64,000 nt of DNA from contig NZ_CP098455.1 of NCBI RefSeq assembly GCF_023702635.1, positions 1,178,001-1,242,000 of the forward strand, in the 5' to 3' direction. Each line of letters opens with the position of its first letter. The first letter of the stretch is position 1. Below are positions 28,242 through 37,658 of this stretch, piece by piece. The translations under genes and the position numbers were made by a program. This stretch comes from Spongiibacter taiwanensis (GTDB taxonomy: Bacteria > Pseudomonadota > Gammaproteobacteria > Pseudomonadales > Spongiibacteraceae). The notes below the pieces were generated by a model. That model searched no databases and was not told the DNA's origin. It saw only the letters and a program-made list of their open reading frames with translations.

Positions 28242-29327
28242 GTGATTCAGATAATCCTTGGCACCAAAGCACAACTTATCAAGATGGCGCCTGTCATGAC
28301 TGAACTGAATGCACAGGGCATTCCGTATCGGTTCATCTCCACTGGCCAACACCGCGATACCATGACCGAGCTTCTGGAAAACTTCGGCCTAAGAGGACCA
28401 GATTACACTCTTTACTCTGGCAAAGATATAACCTCCGTTATCAGTATGGCAATATGGGCAAGTCGAATACTGTTAGCTACCTTATTCAAAAAGCGGCAAA
28501 TTTTTGGCGAATACAGCAAAGGAATTGTTCTTGTCCATGGCGACACATTTTCAACGCTTTTGGGCGCCCTAATGGGAAAGTTCGCTCGCTTAAAAGTTGG
28601 CCATATCGAATCCGGCTTAAGGTCACACAACTGGTTCCATCCCTTTCCCGAGGAGTTGACCCGCGTTATGGTCTTCCGCCTGACGGACTACTACTTCTGC
28701 CCTGATGAGAACGCGGTAGCAAATCTATCAACCTACAGGGGCACCAAAATCAACACAGGTGCCAACACCCTGCTAGATGCACTGCGCCTCGCTGAAACAA
28801 ACATAGATAATAGCGACGTCAACATTCCACAAGAGGCATACGCGGTAGTATCGCTTCACCGATTTGAAAACATTCGCAATGAACGCGCTCTGACAAGGGC
28901 AATTGAACTGATTGAGCTACTAGCGAAACAAAATATCAAGCTGGTTTTTATTCTTCATAATCCCACGAAAATAAAGCTTAAAAAATTTCATTTATATGCC
29001 CGCCTAGCCGAAAACTCAAACATTGAACTGCGTCAACGCTACGATTACTTCAAGTTTATCAAGTTAATCAAACACAGCGACTTTGTAATTAGCGATGGAG
29101 GAAGCAATCAGGAAGAATGTGCCTATCTGGGAAAGCCTACTTTACTGCTAAGAAAGGCAACCGAACGTCAAGAAGGGCTTGGCGAGAATTGCGTTATCAG
29201 TGAATTTAATGAAAACGTGGTCCTCTCATTTTTTTATAACTACAAGCAGCATGATAAATTACCACTATCGTCGTCACACTCTCCAAGTAAAAAAATTGCT
29301 TTTCAACTAAAGGCGATTAGCATATGA
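28242..29327 (+). CDS. UDP-N-acetylglucosamine 2-epimerase family protein
   Basis: A 361-residue GT-B-fold enzyme of the WecB-type epimerase family. Characteristic blocks are GTKAQLIKMAPVM at the N-terminus, LVHGDTFSTLLGALMG, VGHIESGLRS and the UDP-binding ISDGGSNQEECAYLGKP with LLLRKATERQEG. The GTG start at 28242 is supported by AAGGA 7 nt upstream. With the preceding dehydrogenase it suggests a ManNAc- or uronic-acid-type precursor, possibly from a UDP-GlcNAcA substrate. It overlaps the next gene by 4 nt (ATGA). Confidence 0.82.
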   Translation: MIQIILGTKAQLIKMAPVMTELNAQGIPYRFISTGQHRDTMTELLENFGLRGPDYTLYSGKDITSVISMAIWASRILLATLFKKRQIFGEYSKGIVLVHGDTFSTLLGALMGKFARLKVGHIESGLRSHNWFHPFPEELTRVMVFRLTDYYFCPDENAVANLSTYRGTKINTGANTLLDALRLAETNIDNSDVNIPQEAYAVVSLHRFENIRNERALTRAIELIELLAKQNIKLVFILHNPTKIKLKKFHLYARLAENSNIELRQRYDYFKFIKLIKHSDFVISDGGSNQEECAYLGKPTLLLRKATERQEGLGENCVISEFNENVVLSFFYNYKQHDKLPLSSSHSPSKKIAFQLKAISI

Positions 29328-30097
29328 ACCTGTATTTAAATCAATTTTCTGAGAAACACAACTTCCCAGAGACGGTAACCACCAAGACATTAATAATAGC
29401 TTCTACCGGCAGAAGTGGAAGCCATATGCTAGGGCATACACTGTACGAAACACGTGATTTTGGATTTCCTTTAGAGTATGCAAATACAGCAAACCTTAAA
29501 AAATGGAAAGAGATAACTAAGAAAGCTAATTTCGAGGAATTAATGCATGAGCTATTCCGAATACGGACCTCCAAAAATGGAGTATTTGGCATCAAAATCC
29601 ATTACTCACATATTAAACAGTTCGGCGGCTTTGACAATTTAGTAAAATTTTTCCCCAATCCACATTTTGTTTTATTACGAAGAAAAGAACTTCTAAAACA
29701 AGCAATATCGCTATCCATTGCAAGGCAAACTGGTCAGTGGATAGCGAGCCAAAAAAAATTATCAGAAACTTTGAATTATGACTTTGAAGAAATATTACAA
29801 AATCTAAAATCGATAAACTCCGAAAACTCAAATTGGAAATATCTCCTTGAGACACGATCTCAAAAATATATTGAAATCGAATATTCCGATCTAATATCAA
29901 ACATTCAATGCAATTTAAATAAAATTTATCGCTTCACAGGACAAGCCGAACCAACAAACAAAATACATAAAGCAACCACAACAAAGGTTCAATCCGACGA
30001 AATTAACAATGAGTGGTATGAAAAATTTTTACTAGACCACCAACATCGCGCCGCCAAAAGCGGATGGACACTCAACCGCTGGAAATCAATTTCTTAA
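29324..30097 (+). CDS. Stf0-like sulfotransferase
   Basis: A 257-residue protein resembling Stf0 (trehalose 2-sulfotransferase) enzymes that move sulfate from PAPS to a sugar hydroxyl. The 5'-phosphosulfate-binding loop is IIASTGRSGSHMLGHTL near residue 25. FGIKIHYSH and LLRRKELLKQAISL plus ARQTGQW follow as in that family. The codons are strikingly AT-rich compared with the B12 and dcw genes, which suggests transfer. The acceptor is inferred to be the glycan built by the neighbouring genes. Confidence 0.78.
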   Translation: MNLYLNQFSEKHNFPETVTTKTLIIASTGRSGSHMLGHTLYETRDFGFPLEYANTANLKKWKEITKKANFEELMHELFRIRTSKNGVFGIKIHYSHIKQFGGFDNLVKFFPNPHFVLLRRKELLKQAISLSIARQTGQWIASQKKLSETLNYDFEEILQNLKSINSENSNWKYLLETRSQKYIEIEYSDLISNIQCNLNKIYRFTGQAEPTNKIHKATTTKVQSDEINNEWYEKFLLDHQHRAAKSGWTLNRWKSIS

Positions 30098-30103
30098 TTG
30101 AAA

Positions 30104-30922
30104 ATGAAAATAAATTTATACTGGTGGAGCCCGATAAAATTAAAATCAGGCAATCACGAAAACTATGGAGATCTAATTGGCCCGTACCTATCCGAAAAAA
30201 TTTCAGGACGGAAAGTTAGATGGCACCCAGCAAAGAATAGAAAATTTCTATTTAACAAAAAAGTTTATGTAACGGTTGGGAGCATCCTGAATCAGGTTAA
30301 GAGAAACTGGGTAGTTTGGGGAAGCGGAATAATCAGCGAAGAAGACGTAGTAGAAAAGGGTGTATTTCTTGCCGTGAGAGGCCCCCGCTCCAGGAATCAC
30401 CTCTTATCACTTGGTTATGAGGTTCCAGAAATTTTCGGAGACCCGGCTTTACTATTGCCAAATTTTATTAGCGCGCCCGAAAAAGGCGAAAAATATGAAA
30501 TCGGAATCATCCCACATTATGTGGACTTTGAACTAGTTAAAGCAAAAATATCAAGCCCGTCGATAAAAATAATAAACCTACAAACTCATGACATCGAAAA
30601 AACAACTCTAGAAATTGCGTCATGCAAAAAAATAATTTCTTCATCGCTGCATGGAATTATAGTCGCACACGCTTACAATATACCGTCAGCATGGATAAAA
30701 TTCTCTGACAACCTATACGGCGACGATTCAAAATTTTTTGACTATTTTGAATCGGTCGGAATAGAAATATCAACGCCGGAAATTTTCTCTGAAAAAATAA
30801 GCATAGCAAACGCCGCCTCGATACTGAGGAAACACTCAACTCTGCCAGAAAGAAAAAAAATTGAGCGACTGCAAGAAGACCTCAAAAAGTCATGCCCATT
30901 CAAATTTAAAAATCAAAAGTAA
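30104..30922 (+). CDS. Polysaccharide pyruvyl transferase family protein
   Basis: The ATG at 30104 gives 272 residues beginning MKINLYWWSP; a TTG two codons upstream is less likely. Family blocks are GNHENYGDLIGPYLSEKI near the N-terminus, FLAVRGPRSRNHLLSLGY then FGDPALLLP, and SSSLHGIIVAHAYNIP near the C-terminus. Relatives (ExoV, GumL, CsaB) attach a pyruvyl ketal to sugars from phosphoenolpyruvate. Very AT-rich. Its end overlaps the convergent Stealth gene by 10 nt. Confidence 0.8.
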   Translation: MKINLYWWSPIKLKSGNHENYGDLIGPYLSEKISGRKVRWHPAKNRKFLFNKKVYVTVGSILNQVKRNWVVWGSGIISEEDVVEKGVFLAVRGPRSRNHLLSLGYEVPEIFGDPALLLPNFISAPEKGEKYEIGIIPHYVDFELVKAKISSPSIKIINLQTHDIEKTTLEIASCKKIISSSLHGIIVAHAYNIPSAWIKFSDNLYGDDSKFFDYFESVGIEISTPEIFSEKISIANAASILRKHSTLPERKKIERLQEDLKKSCPFKFKNQK

Positions 30923-31821
30923 AGCCTCATGAAAACCGACAAATACAAATCCCTAATTTTAGAGAAAAATTTCATCGGGAAAACTTCGTTTAAACAGATA
31001 AATTGATACCTTTTTAGGCGAAAAAATATATAAGTCAGAAGAGCAAAGCACTTAACGTCACCAATATCGATATATCTACATGAACATGATTTTTCGCAAC
31101 CAAAATCAGTAGCAATCGCATAATATGCAAAAAAAGTAGTCGCCAGTGGAAAGTCGTCTTTTTGCTTAAACTTATTTAGCCTAGTAACCTCCACCTCTTC
31201 GCCATAATTTTTTTCAATTTCAAAAAGAACAGACTTCCTAAGAGCAAAGGGTGCGTGATGAAGTTTCTTTACAGGTCTAAAATTAAACCTCCTCTCAATC
31301 TCTAACCCTGCCTTTATCGCACCATAATCGACAGGCCTGAGGCCATTTCCATCATATTTTATATCGTGCTTAGATGGAAAGACTGACACCACGCCATCGT
31401 TAGAGTAAAAATCACCAATCGTTGAATGTGATGCAAAAAAAACATCATCATTTAGATATAAAAAATACTCACTCAACCCATCAATTCTATGCAGACAGCT
31501 TTCGATAGCTCGAGAATTAAAACTCGGGAGACAATTCACGTCTGGAAAAATATCTTCATGAGGAACCACCACCCCAAGATCAAGAATTCTTTTCGGTACA
31601 TCACAGTTGGTCACTATGTATATTTTATCAATCCAGTCGGCATACTTCTTCAATGAACGTATCGAATAGAATATTTCCCACCTGTTTGAATACCGAGCAC
31701 TTGAATTAACGCTTCTGTGCCAAGCGATATCGGAACTTAAACGCTCCGATTCAGCTTCGTGCATTTTTATCCATTTTGGATCCTTGTCATTAACCCACGT
31801 GTAGACAACATCCACCTGCAT
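30913..31821 (-). CDS. Stealth-family capsular polysaccharide phosphotransferase
   Basis: Stealth proteins transfer sugar-1-phosphate (hexose-1-P or similar) from nucleotide sugars to a growing capsule chain. The ATG at 31821 gives 302 residues with conserved region 1 at the very start (VDVVYTWVNDKDPKW), then IDKIYIVTNCDVPKRIL, NSRAIESCLHRIDGLSEYFL followed by YLNDDVFF, and HHAPFALRKSVLFEIEKNYG. It is the last gene of the minus-strand glycan operon. A phosphodiester-linked polymer fits with the glycerol-phosphate genes upstream in the operon. Confidence 0.85.
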   Translation of the reverse strand: MQVDVVYTWVNDKDPKWIKMHEAESERLSSDIAWHRSVNSSARYSNRWEIFYSIRSLKKYADWIDKIYIVTNCDVPKRILDLGVVVPHEDIFPDVNCLPSFNSRAIESCLHRIDGLSEYFLYLNDDVFFASHSTIGDFYSNDGVVSVFPSKHDIKYDGNGLRPVDYGAIKAGLEIERRFNFRPVKKLHHAPFALRKSVLFEIEKNYGEEVEVTRLNKFKQKDDFPLATTFFAYYAIATDFGCEKSCSCRYIDIGDVKCFALLTYIFFRLKRYQFICLNEVFPMKFFSKIRDLYLSVFMRLYF

Positions 31822-31831
31822 TACTGGGCAC

Positions 31832-32644
31832 CTATGTTGGATTAAGAATATTGAAAAAAATTCGTATTTTTTTTGAAAAGGCCTTGTAGATCGGATAAAC
31901 ACCAAGACCGATTATAATGTTTTTTCTTAATCTATTTTTTTTTGAAATACGCAATTTGGCCTGATGTAATCTATACCTATCTTCATTCAAGTTACTTAGA
32001 GTTTCCAGCTTTGAATTCACCCGTATAACGGAAGGCTTTATAACTTTAATATCTAATAGCGCAGAACTGGAAGTGTAATGGTCAATTGGGAGACTAAGAT
32101 TGGCGACAATTTCCAACATCTTCTTTGCGGAGGCTCTAGACACCAAATACGCATATGCACCATACGGAGGCTCTGCTGGGTATCCTATGTAGCGACCAAG
32201 GGATATTTGAGTCTTTCCCCTGATTTTCAAGAAAACATCTTTATGGCGATTCGATGAGGTGTGAGATCCAAGAAAAATGATATCGGAATTTTCAATACGC
32301 TCTACGGCCGCAGCGCAGACTGATTTAAAGTCAGGCTCTATTATCACGTCATCCTCAAGAATTAATGCATATTTCTTGTCTTGTAGAATTATTTTTTTAT
32401 AGACTTCGATATGAGATAAAGCACAACCAATCTCAGCCGAAGTAAGTACCCTCCCTATTTTTGCTCTACTTCCTATGGAGCTATATAGGTCAACCTTCTG
32501 GCTTGGCTTAATCAAACTTCCATCGATGGCATGGAAAAATACCGCCGAAACTCCAAGATTCGATAGAAGCTCCTCCATGTAGCTTTTTTTTTGTCGATCT
32601 CGCTCCAAATTTATTACGTAGCACTCTACTTCATTAGACACCAT
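31832..32644 (-). CDS. Glycosyltransferase family 25 protein
   Basis: A 270-residue enzyme of the LPS-type GT25 family. Marks are CYVINLERDRQKKSYMEE at the N-terminus, LTSAEIGCALSHIEVYKKI and the metal-binding YALILEDDVIIEPDF, then the GAYAYLVSRASAKKML segment. Donor and acceptor sugars cannot be read from the sequence. It overlaps the upstream GT2 gene by 19 nt. Confidence 0.83.
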   Translation of the reverse strand: MVSNEVECYVINLERDRQKKSYMEELLSNLGVSAVFFHAIDGSLIKPSQKVDLYSSIGSRAKIGRVLTSAEIGCALSHIEVYKKIILQDKKYALILEDDVIIEPDFKSVCAAAVERIENSDIIFLGSHTSSNRHKDVFLKIRGKTQISLGRYIGYPAEPPYGAYAYLVSRASAKKMLEIVANLSLPIDHYTSSSALLDIKVIKPSVIRVNSKLETLSNLNEDRYRLHQAKLRISKKNRLRKNIIIGLGVYPIYKAFSKKIRIFFNILNPT

Positions 32645-33453
32645 GCTAATACCCCCCTCACACGCCTTGCCAACAACTTATGGTATGAGTGCTTTTTCAT
32701 TGCGTCTTTAATCATTACTAGAAATCGAAGATCCAAGTCAGATTGATCAAGACCACGTCGATGATATGCCGCCTCAATAGCACGAAAATGCCATAATCTG
32801 GAATTTAATCGAGCGTCTAGAGACGCCCGGCTAGCACTTCTTCTATGCATTCTATAAAAATATAAAAAATCATTTATATACTTGACAACCCCCACTTCTT
32901 CCATTTTGTAATAAAGGTCGTGATCTTGGGCTAGCTTAAACGCGGGATTAATACCCGCCGTTCTATCGTAAAAAATTCGCTTGCATGTAACGAGGTGAGA
33001 TATCTTCCCTGTATCCAAATGAGAGAAGGACGACCCAGCATTCTGTCTTACGTTTTTTTTGATTATTTTAAGATCAGAATTGCAATCGTAATAATTTGAA
33101 AATACTAGGGAGCACTCAGGATCTTCCAAATGGCACTTTACCATTGATGATAAAGCGTGGCTCGCGAGCTCATCATCGGAATCCAGAAAGCAAAATATTT
33201 CACCGCTTGACTCCTCTATGCACCTACGCTTTGTATATCCGGTTCCAAAATTTTTTTCGTTTCTAAATATTTTTACTTTATCGCTTTCGAATTCTTTAAT
33301 TATTTTGAAGGAATTGTCATCTGAAAAATCGTCTATGATGACAATCTCATAGAAAGGATAATCTTGTCTTAAAACGCTATGTATGGCACCTGCCACATAT
33401 TCAGCATTATTGAAACAAGCAATCAGCACTGAAACTTTTGGAAAATTCGCCAT
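32626..33453 (-). CDS. Glycosyltransferase family 2 protein
   Basis: A 275-residue GT-A enzyme. The N-terminus has VSVLIACFNNAEYVAGAIHS and IVIIDDFSDDNS, followed by the DXD-type metal site CFLDSDDELASH and LAQDHDLYYKM, the catalytic-base region. The ATG at 33453 lies 3 nt after the cytidylyltransferase stop. AT-rich like its neighbours. The sugar is unknown. Confidence 0.82.
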   Translation of the reverse strand: MANFPKVSVLIACFNNAEYVAGAIHSVLRQDYPFYEIVIIDDFSDDNSFKIIKEFESDKVKIFRNEKNFGTGYTKRRCIEESSGEIFCFLDSDDELASHALSSMVKCHLEDPECSLVFSNYYDCNSDLKIIKKNVRQNAGSSFSHLDTGKISHLVTCKRIFYDRTAGINPAFKLAQDHDLYYKMEEVGVVKYINDFLYFYRMHRRSASRASLDARLNSRLWHFRAIEAAYHRRGLDQSDLDLRFLVMIKDAMKKHSYHKLLARRVRGVLAWCLMK

Positions 33454-33456
33454 CAA

Positions 33457-33849
33457 TCAACCCTGAATTTTTTCGATGATGGCTGTTGTGGAAATACTTT
33501 CAGTTCTTGGTAAATAAACCACCTCGCAGAATTCACGATAGTTATCAAACTTCCCCTGCCAATCATTGCCCATAACCAACAACCCTGCCTTGTAGCGGGA
33601 AATATAAAGCCCTTTATCCTCCAAGCGCTCCTCAAAGAAGCATTCATCCACATACTTTAATGCAGAAACAATTTCATACCTCTCATCTTGAGAATAGACA
33701 GGAGCTCGCCTTTTTTTCTTGAAACTTAATTCATCGGTTGAGACCCCAACTACAAGACGGCTACCTAATGCCCTTGCTTTTTCAAGTATGCGCAAATGTC
33801 CCACATGAAACACATCAAAGGTTCCAAAGGTTATCACTACTTTGCTCAT
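33457..33849 (-). CDS. tagD: Glycerol-3-phosphate cytidylyltransferase (TagD-like)
   Basis: This 130-residue enzyme should make CDP-glycerol from CTP and glycerol-3-phosphate. The nucleotidyl-transfer motif HVGH is in FGTFDVFHVGHLRILEKA, the second motif in PRTESISTTAIIEKI, and LLVMGNDWQGKFD is the family-typical core. The length equals that of TagD. It sits directly before the CDP-glycerol glycerophosphotransferase gene's product needs it, so supply and use of CDP-glycerol are encoded together. A related sugar-phosphate substrate cannot be excluded. Confidence 0.87.
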   Translation of the reverse strand: MSKVVITFGTFDVFHVGHLRILEKARALGSRLVVGVSTDELSFKKKRRAPVYSQDERYEIVSALKYVDECFFEERLEDKGLYISRYKAGLLVMGNDWQGKFDNYREFCEVVYLPRTESISTTAIIEKIQG

Positions 33850-33858
33850 GATCGTCGC

Positions 33859-35013
33859 TCATATGATTTTGGATATTTCCTGACATGCTCTAGCTGATGA
33901 TGAACCGTCGGCAAGGCGTTCATAAATCCTTGTCTTAATTTTATTACGATGCTCGTCGATACAGTGTAGCGCCATGTCTTTATTTTCCATCATACTTGCT
34001 ATCACTGACCTAAATTCCTCAAGATTCGCAACCACCTCGCCGTTCCTATAGCTCTTATCCAAACTAAGCCCCTTTTTGAACGGCGGCGGCACATCAAAGC
34101 ATATCGCAGAGCGGTCAAGTAATAAGAAATCAAAGGCTATCGATGACCAATCGTATATCAGAATATCACTCAGCAGGAGCAATCGCTCAGTATCAGGATA
34201 GTCGTCAGCAGGTACGGCGTATACGTTTTCGAATTGGGCTCTATACCCTTTGCTAGCATTCAAGTGCATACGTACTACGAATATAAAGTTGAGCTTTTCT
34301 GCCATTCGGCTCATTTCATCAAGAAATTCAGCCTCTTCCATACCGAACGGGTATAGACTCCTGCCAGCATCATCCTGCTGCCAGGTAGGCGCATAGAGAA
34401 TGACCGTCCTATCTGAGGCAGGAATATCGTACTCCCGCATAAGCGCGGCTCGGTCGATTTTTCCGGGCTTAACCAATACGTCTGTTCTGGCGTAACCAAT
34501 CGCCTTTAGTTTGTCTTTCTTAAAGCCAAATTTTTTCTCATACAGATCGGCCATAAATTCCGATGCTACCCAGACTTCGTCGTAGCGGTGCTGTACTTTG
34601 AAATCGTCCTTATCGAACCCTTTGAAGGGTATGCCATGCCAAACATCGATAAATTTTAACTTGGAATAATCCAGCAACAACACCAAGGAATGAAGTCCAT
34701 GGTCGCTAATTAATACTTTGGCCGTTGTCAGCAGTAACAAGGCTCTCGGACTACCGGCCCATACAACATCTACCTTTTGCTGCTTTAACTTCCGGTAATA
34801 GGGATAGTCCATTGTAAGATAGGTCAAGCGTAACGCTTTGTGCTTCAAGCTCTCCCGATATATCGCCCCCAGGTTGCCGTTCAGCTTGTGCCCGTAAAGT
34901 ATTACCCGGTTATTGCTGGCAACAAATTTTCTGAGAATAACCGCAAGGACGGCATTAACGGTGAGTAGCCCCAACCATAGCCAGTGCCATGGATTGCGTT
35001 TGTTCACCTTCAT
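33859..35013 (-). CDS. CDP-glycerol glycerophosphotransferase family protein (TagB/TagF-like)
   Basis: The 384-residue protein starts with a membrane-associated hydrophobic helix (about 11-28). The glycerophosphotransferase domain follows, with LIDHG-like VLISDHGLHS, FIDVWHGIPFKGF, ILYAPTWQQDD, FVVRMHLN and the late ILIYDWSSIAFDFLLLD. In Gram-positives these enzymes prime or polymerise teichoic acid; Gram-negative relatives build glycerol-phosphate capsules. It overlaps the ABC transporter stop by 4 nt and is followed by tagD. Confidence 0.87.
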   Translation of the reverse strand: MKVNKRNPWHWLWLGLLTVNAVLAVILRKFVASNNRVILYGHKLNGNLGAIYRESLKHKALRLTYLTMDYPYYRKLKQQKVDVVWAGSPRALLLLTTAKVLISDHGLHSLVLLLDYSKLKFIDVWHGIPFKGFDKDDFKVQHRYDEVWVASEFMADLYEKKFGFKKDKLKAIGYARTDVLVKPGKIDRAALMREYDIPASDRTVILYAPTWQQDDAGRSLYPFGMEEAEFLDEMSRMAEKLNFIFVVRMHLNASKGYRAQFENVYAVPADDYPDTERLLLLSDILIYDWSSIAFDFLLLDRSAICFDVPPPFKKGLSLDKSYRNGEVVANLEEFRSVIASMMENKDMALHCIDEHRNKIKTRIYERLADGSSSARACQEISKII

Positions 35014-36722
35014 GGCTTACCAGCACCGGTATCGAGTGTCAACGGCATATCTGATACAGATGTCGATAGCACCACCTCCTGATAGCCCGGCTCCAACTCT
35101 TCGCTTCTATGGCTGATCACAAAGATGCAGCAATCAGGATAGGTTTGCTGAATGCCTCGCAAAATGGTTTTTGCAGCATCCACATCCAATGGGGAAAGGC
35201 TTTCATCCAGGAAGAGCAGCTGTGCTTTCTTATATAGTGCTCTGGCAATCAGTACCCGACATTTCTGGCCACCCGAAAGGTTGGTTGCGCCTTCATTGAC
35301 AACATCGCTCGGCAAAGTGTGTAACCCACAAATATCAGAAATACGTTGATAAAGTGATTCATCACCCTGCTTATCACTGCCGACAATATTAGCCCTCAGC
35401 GTCCCAGCAAACAGATATCCATTCTGGTTGACGTAAGCAATAGAGGCCCACCACTGCGCCTGGGGAATGTGCTGCAAGTCAGTTTGGTCCAGGCTTATGG
35501 TTCCCGAAGTAGGTTGTCGCAGGCCAGCCAGTAATTCAATCAGGGTGGTCTTGCCTGCACCAGAGGGGCCGGTTATTCGAACCACCCCTCTCAGTTCAAC
35601 GTCTGCATTCAACTCTTGTATTACCCACGCTTTCCCCTGGTGAGCATAGTACACACTATTCAAGCTCAGCCTTTTATAGTCACTAACCTTGGCTAGGGGA
35701 TTTGATTGTGCTGAAGGGGAAAGCGGAAGCGTCTTCCATTCTGCCTTTACTCTATCAAATACCACTGCCGCCCCAGTCACTTTACTCACCGCGTGATAAA
35801 TCTGCTGAGCGGCGGGCAGTATTTTGTAGGCGGCGATGGCGAAGAGCGAAATGGTTGTCACCAATTGATGGGCGCTTTCAGCAGTCTTACCCAGGTAATA
35901 CGCTGCGACCAGCAACAGCGTCATCCCCAAAACTTCAATAAAGTTTCTGGGAATTGTGCCTAGTATTTCTATATTGGCCGTTTTCTTGGAGGTTCTTTTT
36001 TTGATCAAGCGAAAATGTTGCAGATAGTCTTTCAGCCGACCGTCAATATGAATATTTCGGTAGTCTGCATAGCTGCCGGAAATCATCTGGTTTAACTGCT
36101 TTTGCGAATCGAAATTTTCCGCACTCATGCGCCTCAAGTTGCGCTTGATCAGCGAGTAGATCAGAAAATAAGCACCGGCGATGATAAGCAGGATAAAAAG
36201 CGTTACCCGAACATTAAAGACCATTAACACAGCGGCAATCACGGCAAGCTGCACGGCCCTCGATAGGATGACAAAGCTGGCGTCTATGATGCCCGTGGCA
36301 ATACGCTCACTAATGCCATTCACGTTGCGCAAAAATTCCGAACCGGGGCGGGCATAAAACGGCTCTATCGGTTGAGCCATGTAGTAGTTAAAGGCTCTCG
36401 CCGAGATATCGGCGCTAATGCGCCGGGTAAAGCGTTGCCGGGCAAATACGCCCAGCGTGGTTAGTAGTGCACCACCCCAGATAAAACCGATGGCACCCGC
36501 GGTAACCAAGGCTAAAAATAGCGGTTTATCGGGCTTGCCAAGCCACTGGTACAGGGTATGCAGATAGCCTTTTTCTACTGCACTCTGAAAATCAATCAGG
36601 GTCGTAATGGCTGGAATAACGGCGGCAATAGCAGTAATGCTCAACAACACGGTCACCAGCCAGTATTCGCGCTGTTGCTTTGTGCTCAAAAGCGCGAATA
36701 CTGATTTAATCGACAAGTACAT
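35010..36722 (-). CDS. ABC transporter with fused membrane and ATPase domains, PglK/lipid-linked glycan flippase-like
   Basis: A 570-residue half-transporter. The N-terminal membrane domain has about six hydrophobic segments (residues ~20-310), and the ATPase domain shows Walker A GPSGAGKTT, signature NLSGGQK, Walker B LLFLDESLS and the histidine in FVISHRSEEL. Homodimeric exporters of this shape include PglK and MsbA. Among glycan genes the likely cargo is an undecaprenyl-linked oligosaccharide. The ATG at 36722 is used; a GTG lies one codon upstream. Confidence 0.8.
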   Translation of the reverse strand: MYLSIKSVFALLSTKQQREYWLVTVLLSITAIAAVIPAITTLIDFQSAVEKGYLHTLYQWLGKPDKPLFLALVTAGAIGFIWGGALLTTLGVFARQRFTRRISADISARAFNYYMAQPIEPFYARPGSEFLRNVNGISERIATGIIDASFVILSRAVQLAVIAAVLMVFNVRVTLFILLIIAGAYFLIYSLIKRNLRRMSAENFDSQKQLNQMISGSYADYRNIHIDGRLKDYLQHFRLIKKRTSKKTANIEILGTIPRNFIEVLGMTLLLVAAYYLGKTAESAHQLVTTISLFAIAAYKILPAAQQIYHAVSKVTGAAVVFDRVKAEWKTLPLSPSAQSNPLAKVSDYKRLSLNSVYYAHQGKAWVIQELNADVELRGVVRITGPSGAGKTTLIELLAGLRQPTSGTISLDQTDLQHIPQAQWWASIAYVNQNGYLFAGTLRANIVGSDKQGDESLYQRISDICGLHTLPSDVVNEGATNLSGGQKCRVLIARALYKKAQLLFLDESLSPLDVDAAKTILRGIQQTYPDCCIFVISHRSEELEPGYQEVVLSTSVSDMPLTLDTGAGKP

Positions 36723-36788
36723 CACTTTTCCTGCAGGTACTTTTGGACCCGTAAATCTTCTTGGCTAAATATACCCGGCTCATGTGGA

Positions 36789-37649
36789 TCACCCACGCTC
36801 TTTATACATCAGCGAGGTAATTTGTTCTGAAATAAGCCCCATCAAAAAGATCATCACGCTGCTGGTAAACAATAGTGCACTCATATTGGTGAAGCGGTTC
36901 ATGGTGACCAGGGTATAGCCATACCAACCCAAGCCAAGTAGAAAGAATAGCATTGCCGCAGGTGCAAATAACTTGAGCGGCGAGTAGAGCGTGCCAATCT
37001 TGAAGATGATCAAGAGGAAGCGTACGCCATCCTTGATGGGCTGCAAATGGCTTTTGCCCAACCGCTTTTCGGCATGAATTGGCACATAGCACACAGAATA
37101 GCCAGCCCGGAAAAAGGCCATGGTGCTGGTGGTCGGGTAAGAAAAGCCATTGGGGAGCAGATAGAGAAACTCTTTAAACCTCTCCGCTCGCACGGCGCGA
37201 AAGCCAGACGTTAAGTCTTCCACTTTTCTTCCCGTCATATAGCTGGCCAAAAGGTTATAAAAGCCATTTGCGGTCGCGCGCCCCAGGCTAGCCTGCGAGC
37301 CGCTCAGCCTGGCACCCACTACCAGATCATAACCCTCGTCAAGTTTTTCCAGCAGCATAGGTATATCTTCTGGCTTGTGCTGACCGTCGCCGTCCATAAA
37401 GACAATCACATCGCCCATCGCCTTTCGCGCACCAGCCTTGATGGCGGCGCCGTTACCCTTGCTATAAGGCTGGGCAATCTCTATCACGTCATTTTCGTTA
37501 CATACCTGACCTGTCTCGTCAGTTGAGCCATCGTTGACGACAATAATTTCGTGGTCTTTACCAATATCATCAAGCCGTTCTTTTAGCGTCGGCAGAAGAA
37601 TACGAAGACTTTCCGCTTCATTTTTTGCAGGAATCACAATACTTATCAT
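36789..37649 (-). CDS. GT2 polyprenyl-phosphate glycosyltransferase with two C-terminal membrane helices
   Basis: A 286-residue DPM1/GtrB-like enzyme. It has VIPAKNEAESLRILLPTL, IIVVNDGSTDET, the metal site VFMDGDGQHKPEDI, and GFRAVRAERFKEFLYLLPNG, then two membrane helices (about 225-250 and 258-280). Such enzymes transfer one sugar from a nucleotide donor to undecaprenyl phosphate, supplying GT-C enzymes on the outer face of the inner membrane. The GT-C gene lies immediately upstream (9 nt gap), so the two probably work as a pair. Confidence 0.85.
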   Translation of the reverse strand: MISIVIPAKNEAESLRILLPTLKERLDDIGKDHEIIVVNDGSTDETGQVCNENDVIEIAQPYSKGNGAAIKAGARKAMGDVIVFMDGDGQHKPEDIPMLLEKLDEGYDLVVGARLSGSQASLGRATANGFYNLLASYMTGRKVEDLTSGFRAVRAERFKEFLYLLPNGFSYPTTSTMAFFRAGYSVCYVPIHAEKRLGKSHLQPIKDGVRFLLIIFKIGTLYSPLKLFAPAAMLFFLLGLGWYGYTLVTMNRFTNMSALLFTSSVMIFLMGLISEQITSLMYKERG

Positions 37650-37658
37650 AGGTAATCG

